From the NCBI RefSeq assembly GCF_000069225.1, contig NC_010407.1:868001-932000 (forward strand): 64,000 bases of DNA, written 5' to 3'. Both the position numbers and the translations under genes were made by a program. Source of the DNA: Clavibacter sepedonicus. Its GTDB lineage: Bacteria; Actinomycetota; Actinomycetes; Actinomycetales; Microbacteriaceae. Positions 51,429 through 58,200 of the stretch are shown one piece after another. The first letter of the stretch is position 1; each line of letters opens with the position of its first letter. A model generated the notes under the pieces. It was given only the letters and a program-made list of their open reading frames with translations, ran no database searches and had not been told where the DNA came from.

Positions 51429-52670
51429 ATGCGTGACGCGACCGACAACCCCTTCAGCCCCGGCTCGGACACCGTCCCGGAAATCTGGGCCGGCCGCATC
51501 GAGCAGCTCGGCGATTGGCGCGACGTGGTCCGCCCCCGGCTCCTCCGGGGCCTCCCCGAGCGAGGCCGTACCGTGCTCGGCGAGCCCGGGCTCGGCAAGT
51601 CCGCCCTCGTGCGCCGCATCGCGTGGTCTGCCGACCGCGACGGGGACTGGGTCACGCCGCAGCTGCGCATCCCCCTCGGCACGGATCCCCTCAAGCCGGT
51701 CGCGGCGGCCGTGCTGGAGCTCGCGCAGGCTGCGGGCCTCTCCTCCCTGCGCGAGAAGCGCATCAAGGAGGCCATCGCCCGCGTCGAGTCGGTCGCGGCG
51801 GCGGGGCTGTCGCTCACCATGCGCGGGGGATCCGACCAGGACGGCCCCGAGCCGCACGCGGCGCTGACCGCGCTCCTCGTCGAGGTGGGTCGCGCGGCGA
51901 TGCGGCACGAGAAGGTCGCCCTGGTCCACGTCGACGAGGTGCAGAACATCAGGGACGAGCGGACGCTCTCCCAGCTCCTCATCGCGCTCGGCGACGCCAT
52001 CACGCACGAGGAGGAAGTCCCGATACCGGGCGGTGCCCGAGTCCGCCGGTCCCTGCCGATCGCTGTGTACCTCACCGGCCTACCGGACTTCGAGGACCGG
52101 GCTGGCGCGCACAAGGGGGCGACCTTCGCTCGGCGCTTCCGCACGACCATCCTGACGGCCATCGACGACGAGGACATCCGTGCCGCGCTGCAGGACTTCG
52201 TCATGCCCGGTTGGGAGGTCGCGGACGACTCCGGGCGCACCCGCCTCATCCGCATGGACCAGGATGCCGCCGCCGCGATCGTCGATCTGTGCCGCGGGGA
52301 GCCGTTCCTCTTCCAACTGGCCGGGGAGCGCGCCTGGTACGCCGGATCCGGGACGACCATCACCCGGGCCGAGGTCCACGCGGGCTGGCGGGGTGCGGAG
52401 CGCGAGGCGACCGCGCATGTCGAACGCATCCTCGAGCGGCTTTCGCCGCGGGAGCGCGCCTTCGTGGAAGCGATGGCCGCGCTGCCCGCCGAGGAGCGCA
52501 CGCTCACCCGCATCGCGAAGGAGATGGGCCGATCGAGGGCCGCGGAGGTCGGCACCACGGCGCAGCGCTTGGATACCGTGCGCGGGATCATCGACCGGGG
52601 CACGTCGTACGGCTTCCGGCACCGCGCCATCGAGGCCCACCTCACGAGCGACTGGCCGCGTGTCGGCTGA
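51429..52670 (+). CDS. AAA/STAND-type ATP-binding protein with C-terminal winged helix
   Basis: A 413-residue ATPase. Walker A is GEPGLGKS (residues 51-58) and Walker B is LVHVDEVQ (165-172); PIAVYLTGLPDF is the sensor-1 strand and ATFARRFRTTIL holds the Arg finger region. The C-terminal 100 residues contain a winged-helix-like LSPRERAFVEAMAALPAEER plus RTLTRIAKEMGRSRAAEVGT, as in ORC/Cdc6-like or TniB-like ATPases. There is no ribosome site, and TAACAT seven bases upstream suggests a leaderless mRNA. No partner nuclease or transposase gene is adjacent on the same strand. Function unknown. Confidence 0.82.
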   Translation: MRDATDNPFSPGSDTVPEIWAGRIEQLGDWRDVVRPRLLRGLPERGRTVLGEPGLGKSALVRRIAWSADRDGDWVTPQLRIPLGTDPLKPVAAAVLELAQAAGLSSLREKRIKEAIARVESVAAAGLSLTMRGGSDQDGPEPHAALTALLVEVGRAAMRHEKVALVHVDEVQNIRDERTLSQLLIALGDAITHEEEVPIPGGARVRRSLPIAVYLTGLPDFEDRAGAHKGATFARRFRTTILTAIDDEDIRAALQDFVMPGWEVADDSGRTRLIRMDQDAAAAIVDLCRGEPFLFQLAGERAWYAGSGTTITRAEVHAGWRGAEREATAHVERILERLSPRERAFVEAMAALPAEERTLTRIAKEMGRSRAAEVGTTAQRLDTVRGIIDRGTSYGFRHRAIEAHLTSDWPRVG

Positions 52671-52694
52671 GGCGGCCGGCTCGCCTCTGCGCCA

Positions 52695-53227
52695 TCACGC
52701 GGGCCACCACCCGCTGAGCGCCACCACCTCCGCCGCGATCTCCGCGACCGTCCGCCCGTCGGTCGCCACGCGGTGCACCGCGTCCGACGCGCCTGCCTCC
52801 AGCCGCGGCGCCGCCGTCGCGCTCCGCTCGATCGCCTCCGCCAGCCCCGACCCGATCTCGCGCCCGGCCAGCCGCGCGGCCGCCGTCGCGTCGTCGGCCG
52901 TGAGCAGCACGCCGACCGCCTCGACCTCGCCGCCGAGCGCCGCCGTGAGCCCGGCAGCTCGAGCACGCTGACGGTGTTCGTGTAGATCACGCGCGTCCAG
53001 CCGGCGTCGCGGTAGTTGCGCCACACGGCCGCGAGGTTCCGCTCGGCCAGCGGGATCCCCTGCCGCCACGGCTCTGGGTGGGCCTGGTCGAGCGCATCGC
53101 CCTCGATGAGCGCGTGCGCGATGTCGGCCGACGCGAGGATCCGCGACACCTCCGCCGCCACCGTCGTCTTGCCGACGCCCGAGCGCCCGCCGAGGAAGAG
53201 CGCCTGCGTGCGGGATCCGGAGTCCAT
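52695..53227 (-). pseudogene. P-loop kinase-like gene with a one-base frameshift
   Basis: Two minus-strand frames make one protein. The first, from ATG 53227, has FLGGRSGVGKTTVAAEVSRI (Walker A near residues 13-20) and continues to TRVIYTNTVSVLEL. Near 52950-52952, in a CCGGG run, the frame must gain one base to continue LTAALGGEVEAVGVLLTADD, ATAAARLAGREIGSGLAEAI and a C-terminus VALSGWWPA at 52695. The whole would be a 177-residue small-molecule kinase or shuttling ATPase. It is a true frameshift or a one-base sequencing loss. Confidence 0.75.
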
Positions 53228-53317
53228 CCGGACAGGGTCGCACGGGCGTGCGCGGACGCGCCGCGACCGGCGTTGACACGTCGCCCGCGGCCCCGGGACA
53301 ATGGGCGGACGTTGTTC

Positions 53318-53331
53318 TTACAACGTTGTAA
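53318..53331 (+). promoter_or_regulatory. CG-centred operator TTACAACGTTGTAA upstream of arabinofuranosidase
   Basis: A perfect 14-bp palindrome with the CG centre typical of LacI-family operators, 69 bases before the ATG at 53400. No LacI gene is adjacent; a trans-acting repressor is implied. Confidence 0.6.
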
Positions 53332-53399
53332 CGGCTCGGATCCACCCGGCACGACCGGCGTCGATCGGCCCCGCTCCCGATGATGTGAAGGACCACCCC

Positions 53400-54941
53400 A
53401 TGACCGACGCCCGCCCCACGGCCGACGCCCGCACCGCACCCGACGCCCGGATCGCCATCGACCGCACCGCCGTCGTCGCCCCCGTCAACCGACGCACCTT
53501 CGGCTCGTTCGTCGAGCACCTCGGCCGCTGCGTCTACGACGGCATCTACGAGCCCGGCCACCCCACCGCGACCGCCGACGGCTTCCGCGGCGACGTCGTC
53601 GACCTCGTCAAGGAGCTCGGCACCGGCGCCATCCGCTACCCCGGCGGCAACTTCGTCTCCGGCTACCGCTGGGAGGACGGCGTCGGCCCGCGCGAGGACC
53701 GCCCCAAGCGCCTCGACCTCGCCTGGCACTCGCTCGAGACCAACGAGGTCGGCCTCGACGAGTTCGCACGCTGGTGCGAGCTCACCGGTAGCGAGCTGAT
53801 GATGGCCGTCAACCTCGGCACGCGCGGCGTGCTCGAGGCCCTCGACATCCTCGAGTACTCGAACCACCCGGGCGGCACCGCGCTCTCCGACCAGCGCATC
53901 GCCAACGGGTCGCCCGAGCCGCACAACGTGAAGATGTGGTGCCTCGGCAACGAGATGGACGGCCCGTGGCAGGTCGGCCACATGACCGCCGACGACTACG
54001 GCAAGCTCGCGAACCGCACCGCCGGCGCCATGAAGATGGTCGACCCCACGCTCGAGCTCGTCGCGTGCGGCAGCAGCGGATCCGGCATGCCGACCTTCGG
54101 CGAGTGGGAGCGCACCGTGCTCGAGCACGCGTACGACAACGTCGACTTCATCTCCGCGCACGCCTACTACCAGGAGCGCAAGGGCGACCTCGGCAGCTTC
54201 CTCGCCTCCTCGCTCGACATGGAGTACTTCATCCGCACGGTCGTCGCGTCGGCCGACCAGGTCAAGTACCGCCGCAAGAGCGACAAGACCATCAACATCT
54301 CGTTCGACGAGTGGAACGTCTGGTACCTCGACGAGCACCAGGAGTCCGGCGTCATCACCGAGGGCTGGCCCTACGCGCCGCACCTGCTCGAGGACGTCTA
54401 CTCGGTCGCGGACGCGGTCGTGCTCGGCAACCTCATGATCACGCTGCTGAAGCACAGCGACCGGGTCACGTCGGCCAGCCTCGCGCAGCTCGTGAACGTG
54501 ATCGCGCCGATCATGACGGAGAAGGGCGGCGACGCCTGGCGCCAGACCACGTTCTTCCCGTTCTCGGTGACGAGCCGGCTCGCGCAGGGCGAGGTGCTGC
54601 GCCCCCGGATCGACGTGGGCACGTACGAGACCGAGGTGCACGGCACCGCGCCGCTCGTCGACTCGGTCGCGACCTTCGACGAGACCACCGGCCGCGCCGC
54701 GGTCTTCCTCGTGAACCGCAGCCTGGCGGAGGCCCTCACCATCGAGGTCGACGTCGCCGGCCTCGCCGTCTCCGAGGTGCTCGAGGCCGTGGGGATCCAC
54801 GACGAGGACGTCTACGCGAAGAACACCTTCGAGGACCGCGAGCGCGTGGGCCTCACGCCGAACGCCTCGGCGACGCTCGCCGACGGCACCCTCACGATCA
54901 CGCTGCCGCCCGTGTCGTGGACGGCCGTGTCGCTCGGCTGA
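53400..54941 (+). CDS. abfA: Alpha-L-arabinofuranosidase, GH51
   Basis: A 513-residue intracellular enzyme releasing arabinose from arabino-oligosaccharides. ATG at 53400 follows AAGGA. The catalytic barrel carries the acid/base Glu185 in CLGNEMDGPWQ and the nucleophile Glu304 in SFDEWNVWY. Other family hallmarks are FGSFVEHLGRCVYDGIYEPG, YPGGNFVSGYRWEDGVGP and DFISAHAYY. The C-terminal beta-domain spans about residues 400-513. It has no signal peptide, so it works on imported substrates. Control probably runs through the palindrome at 53318-53331. Confidence 0.95.
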   Translation: MTDARPTADARTAPDARIAIDRTAVVAPVNRRTFGSFVEHLGRCVYDGIYEPGHPTATADGFRGDVVDLVKELGTGAIRYPGGNFVSGYRWEDGVGPREDRPKRLDLAWHSLETNEVGLDEFARWCELTGSELMMAVNLGTRGVLEALDILEYSNHPGGTALSDQRIANGSPEPHNVKMWCLGNEMDGPWQVGHMTADDYGKLANRTAGAMKMVDPTLELVACGSSGSGMPTFGEWERTVLEHAYDNVDFISAHAYYQERKGDLGSFLASSLDMEYFIRTVVASADQVKYRRKSDKTINISFDEWNVWYLDEHQESGVITEGWPYAPHLLEDVYSVADAVVLGNLMITLLKHSDRVTSASLAQLVNVIAPIMTEKGGDAWRQTTFFPFSVTSRLAQGEVLRPRIDVGTYETEVHGTAPLVDSVATFDETTGRAAVFLVNRSLAEALTIEVDVAGLAVSEVLEAVGIHDEDVYAKNTFEDRERVGLTPNASATLADGTLTITLPPVSWTAVSLG

Positions 54942-55008
54942 TCCGCGCCCGCTCGACCACGCGCCCGTCGCGCCGCCTCCGCGGCCGGCGGGCGTCGTGC
55001 ACTCCGGG

Positions 55009-55383
55009 TCAGCGCCCGTCCCGGCCCCGGTACAGCGTCATGAGCGTCGCCGAGATGCGGCCGCCCGGGCCGAGCTTGTGGCCGTTCGCCTCGAGCCAGG
55101 CGCGGGCAGCGGCGCGCTCGCCGGTCGGGGCGGTGCCGGCGGTGACGCCTGCGGCTCGCGCGGGCTCGTCGTGGATCGGCGTGATCGTCACCGTGGTGTG
55201 CCGCCCGGCCGCGACGTACGGCGCGAGCGCGGCGTGCAGGGCGCGGGCGTCGGCGGGAGCGAGGTCGATCTCGTGCACGACGCCGTCGAGGCCGAAGCGC
55301 ACCGTCTCGGTCGCGTCGGGTGTCGCGCCGCCCGCCGCGCCGCCGCGCTCGTCGTCATCGCGCGGATCCACGTCGTCGGTCAT
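55009..55383 (-). CDS. lsr2: Lsr2-like nucleoid-associated protein
   Basis: A 124-residue relative of Lsr2, the actinobacterial xenogeneic silencer. The N-terminal dimerisation region reads ETVRFGLDGVVHEIDLAPAD, followed by LHAALAPYVAAGRHTTVT. The C-terminal DNA-binding region is RAWLEANGHKLGPGGRISAT. Canonical Lsr2 has an RGR loop there that enters the AT-rich minor groove; this copy has GGR. The N-terminal 25 residues are extra and acidic. GAGGAG precedes ATG 55383. It may be one of two Lsr2 paralogues in the genome. Confidence 0.85.
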   Translation of the reverse strand: MTDDVDPRDDDERGGAAGGATPDATETVRFGLDGVVHEIDLAPADARALHAALAPYVAAGRHTTVTITPIHDEPARAAGVTAGTAPTGERAAARAWLEANGHKLGPGGRISATLMTLYRGRDGR

Positions 55384-55453
55384 GCCTTCTCCTCGAGCTC
55401 TCGATCCCCTCCGGCAGCCTAGGTCGCCGCGGCGACAGCGCCTGCGGCGCACA

Positions 55454-55476
55454 TGAGAACGATTCTCTTCTAGGCT
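55454..55476 (+). promoter_or_regulatory. Zur/Fur-like box and -10 box of the COG0523 gene
   Basis: TGAGAACGATTCTCT (55454-55468) has arms GAGAA and TTCTC around CGA, resembling zinc-uptake-regulator boxes. TAGGCT (55471-55476) lies three bases downstream and six bases before the ATG at 55483. Zinc-bound Zur would therefore block initiation. Confidence 0.6.
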
Positions 55477-55482
55477 GAGCGG

Positions 55483-56556
55483 ATGGATCCCCACCGCGAT
55501 GCCCGCCCGTCCGTCGTCCGCGGCGGGCTGGCCGTCACCCTCGTCTCGGCGAGCGATCTCGGTGCCGCGTCGCGCGTCGCCGCGGCCGCCGTCGGCGCAC
55601 CCGCATCCGCGCCGCCCGCGGTCGTCGAGGCGCCGGGCGGCGACAGTGGCGACCTCGGCGCCGGCCTCGCCGAGGGCCTCATCGCGGACGCCGACGACGG
55701 TCGCCGCGGGCTCGCGGTCGTCGCGCTCGAGCCCGCCGCGGATCCGCTCGAGGTCGCGCTCGTGCTCGAGCACGTCGTCGAGGCGCGGCACCCCGGGGCC
55801 ACTCCCATCGGCATCCTCGACGTGGTCGCGGTCTCCTCCGTCGCCGAGATCCGCGACCTGCTGCTCGACCCGGGCGACGCCGACGCGACACCGTTCGACG
55901 CGGCCGAGCGGTTGGCCGGGCGGCTCGAGTGCGCGAGCGTCGTGGTGCTCGACGACCTGGATCCCGACCGCCCCACCGCCGATGCCCGGCGAGCCGTCGC
56001 CCTGCTCGCGCACCTCGCCCCGGACGCCCGCGTCGTCGCCACGGCCGACCGGGACTCGCTCGCGCCGGCACCCCTGCGCATCGGTCGCGGGCGCGCCCGA
56101 GGGCTCGCCGCGGGCACGGGCTGGCAGGTCGCGCTTGCGGGCGAGGCCGCGGCGACCTCGGCCGGCGGGATGGGCGTGCACGTCTTCCGCGACCCGCGCC
56201 CGTTCCACCCCGGCCGCCTGCACGCGGCCGTCGCGCACGACCTCGTCCCGGGCCCCGTCGGCCGGATCGTCCGCTCGCGCGGGCTCGTGCGCCTCGCGAC
56301 CCGGCCCGCGACGGTCGGCTCGTGGGCGACCGCGGGCGACGTGCTGAGCCTCGACCCGACCGCCATGCGCAGCTGGGACGCCGACTCGCCGGCCGGGCAG
56401 GAGATCGCGTTCGTGGGCGAGCACCTCGACGGCGCCCTGCTCGACGGGATCCTCGGCGCGTGCCTCCTCGCGCCCGCCGAGCTCGTGGCCGGGCCCGATG
56501 CCTGGCACGGGTACGCGGATCCGTTCCCCGTCTGGGACACCGAGCACCGGCACTGA
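55483..56556 (+). CDS. COG0523 (CobW-like) zinc-responsive protein lacking the GTPase motifs
   Basis: A 357-residue protein. The CobW C-terminal domain is clear (DPRPFHPGRLHAAVAHDLV, then RIVRSRGLVRLATRPATVGS and IAFVGEHLDGALLDGILGAC). The N-terminal half keeps the shape of the G domain but not its active site: where CobW has G-x-x-G-x-GKT this protein has VSASDLGAASRVAAAA, the CxCC metal motif is absent, and the NKxD region is VVVLDDLDP. A Zur-like box overlaps the leaderless promoter, so it should be made under zinc starvation. It may be a non-hydrolysing zinc chaperone. It is divergent from lsr2. Confidence 0.85.
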   Translation: MDPHRDARPSVVRGGLAVTLVSASDLGAASRVAAAAVGAPASAPPAVVEAPGGDSGDLGAGLAEGLIADADDGRRGLAVVALEPAADPLEVALVLEHVVEARHPGATPIGILDVVAVSSVAEIRDLLLDPGDADATPFDAAERLAGRLECASVVVLDDLDPDRPTADARRAVALLAHLAPDARVVATADRDSLAPAPLRIGRGRARGLAAGTGWQVALAGEAAATSAGGMGVHVFRDPRPFHPGRLHAAVAHDLVPGPVGRIVRSRGLVRLATRPATVGSWATAGDVLSLDPTAMRSWDADSPAGQEIAFVGEHLDGALLDGILGACLLAPAELVAGPDAWHGYADPFPVWDTEHRH

Positions 56557-56608
56557 CGCGGGCCGTGCGGGCGTCCGTCACGACGGACCCCTCGGGATCG
56601 CGCGCTCA

Positions 56609-56649
56609 CGCGACGGCGCCGCCTCCGCGGGGGAGGCGGCGCCGTCGCG
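56609..56649. terminator. Strong hairpin terminator after the COG0523 gene
   Basis: A perfect 18-bp stem (CGCGACGGCGCCGCCTCC and its complement) with loop GCGGG, between convergent genes. Confidence 0.85.
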
Positions 56650-56694
56650 CGGGCTCACGCGGTGAGCCGATCCGGGTGATCCGGGTGTCGCCGA

Positions 56695-56919
56695 TCACGC
56701 ACCCGGAGCGCAGTGCGGGTCCTGGCCGGGGATCGGGTAGTCGGGCGCGATGCAGCCGTGGAAGTACCCGGCGCCCGACGCGGCGGCCGTGGTGTCGACG
56801 CCGGTGGCGGCGTGCGCGGCCATCGGGCTGAGCACGAGCGCCGCGCTGAGCGCGCCGAGCGCGAGGGCAGAGCGCGCGGCGGTCGAGGGGCGGCGCGAGG
56901 CGGTCCCGGTCGTGGTCAT
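56695..56919 (-). CDS. Small secreted protein (74 aa)
   Basis: ATG 56919 follows AAGGAG with nine bases spacing; longer in-frame starts add an Arg/Pro tail without a ribosome site. The product has a signal peptide (residues 1-38, ending MAAHA), leaving a mature peptide of about 36 residues with two cysteines (YFHGCIAPDYP and DPHCAPGA) that probably pair. Such small Cys-containing exported peptides are unassigned. Nothing adjacent suggests a maturation system. Confidence 0.65.
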   Translation of the reverse strand: MTTTGTASRRPSTAARSALALGALSAALVLSPMAAHAATGVDTTAAASGAGYFHGCIAPDYPIPGQDPHCAPGA

Positions 56920-57133
56920 GGTGCATCTCCTTGTTCTCGTGGGGGGCGGAGCGCGCCGCTGCGGACGTGCACGAGCGGCGGGCGACGACACGAGGGTGGG
57001 AGCCCGCGGTCGGCCCGGATCGGCGCGCGCGTCATCTGTGGAGGGCTCCCGCGTGATCCCGCTGCACCGCAGGGCCCTTGCCGATCCCGCAAGGAGTCAT
57101 GCGCGCCGCGATTGGACGCGACAGCCTCGAGCC

Positions 57134-58135
57134 ATGGACATCACGCAGCGCATCGAAGGTCAGCAGAAGTGGGACGCGGTCGTCATCGGCGGCGGAGTGG
57201 CGGGATCGAGCGCGGCGCTCATGCTCGCGCGGGCCCGCCGCAGCGTGCTCGTCGTGGACGCCGGCCAGCCCCGCAACGCGGTCGCCGCGCACATGCACGG
57301 AGTGCTCGGGCACGACGGCAAGCCACCTCGGCAGCTGATCGCCGAGGGGCGGCGCGAGATCGAGGGCTACGGCGGCGTCGTGGTCGACGGGCGGGTGGAG
57401 CGGGTCGCGGCCCTCGAGGATCCGGCCGGCCCGCGCTTCCGCGTGACGCTCGACGGCGGCGCCGAGGTCACGGCCCGCCGCGTGATCCTCGCGGCCGGCC
57501 TCGCCGACGTCCTGCCCGAGGTCCCCGGCCTCGCCGCGCACTGGGGCGCGGGCGTCGTCGTCTGCCCCTACTGCGACGGATACGAGGTGCGCGACCGCCG
57601 CATCGGGGTGCTCGCGACCGGGCCGGGCAGCCTCCACCACGTGCAGATGCTGCGGCAGTGGTCGGCCGACATCACGTTCCTCGTCGCGGGCGGCACGGCC
57701 GACGGCGCACCGCTGGAGATCGACGCCGCGACCCGCGCGGGCATCGACGCCCGTGGCATCCGCGTGGAGGAGGCCGCGGCCGTCCGCGTGCTCGGCGAGC
57801 GCGGCGCGCTGGAGGGCGTGGAGCTCGCCGACGGCCGGATCCTCGAGCTCGACTCGCTGTTCGCCATGCCGGGCGTCGCGCCCCGTGACGGGTTCGCCCG
57901 CGCGCTCGGCGCCGCGACCGAGGAGACGCCCTGGGGTCCGTTCGTCGCGGCGGATCCGACGGGCCAGACGAGCGTGCCCGGTCTCCTCATCGCGGGCAAC
58001 GCGTCGAGCGGATCCGCGAACGTGCCCGTGGCCATGGCGGCCGGCACCATGGCGGGCGCGATGGCGAACGCGGGGATGGTCACGGAGGACGTGGCGATCG
58101 CCGTGGCGGCGGCGCCAGCGGCCGTCGCCCGGTAG
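57134..58135 (+). CDS. FAD/NAD(P)-dependent oxidoreductase, thioredoxin-reductase-like
   Basis: A 333-residue flavoprotein. The FAD loop is VVIGGGVAGSSAALMLARA (about residues 17-35). VVVCPYCDGYEVRD carries a C-x-x-C pair at the position of the thioredoxin-reductase disulphide (here CPYC). The C-terminal GLLIAGNASSGSANVPVAM closes the FAD site. The usual second glycine-rich NADPH loop is degenerate (VLATGPGSLHHVQM). Start ATG 57134 lies six bases after CAGCCT and has no ribosome site. Confidence 0.88.
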   Translation: MDITQRIEGQQKWDAVVIGGGVAGSSAALMLARARRSVLVVDAGQPRNAVAAHMHGVLGHDGKPPRQLIAEGRREIEGYGGVVVDGRVERVAALEDPAGPRFRVTLDGGAEVTARRVILAAGLADVLPEVPGLAAHWGAGVVVCPYCDGYEVRDRRIGVLATGPGSLHHVQMLRQWSADITFLVAGGTADGAPLEIDAATRAGIDARGIRVEEAAAVRVLGERGALEGVELADGRILELDSLFAMPGVAPRDGFARALGAATEETPWGPFVAADPTGQTSVPGLLIAGNASSGSANVPVAMAAGTMAGAMANAGMVTEDVAIAVAAAPAAVAR

Positions 58136-58159
58136 CGCTGGGTCGGATCCCGAAGTAAA

Positions 58160-58180
58160 CTTGAGTCCGCACGACTCAAG
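58160..58180 (+). promoter_or_regulatory. HAIR element (HspR operator) upstream of clpB
   Basis: CTTGAGT, seven bases, ACTCAAG: an exact match to the actinobacterial HspR-associated inverted repeat. It lies 20 bases before the clpB GTG. The hspR gene is not in the window. Confidence 0.9.
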
Positions 58181-58200
58181 TAATACCGAAGGGGAACGCA

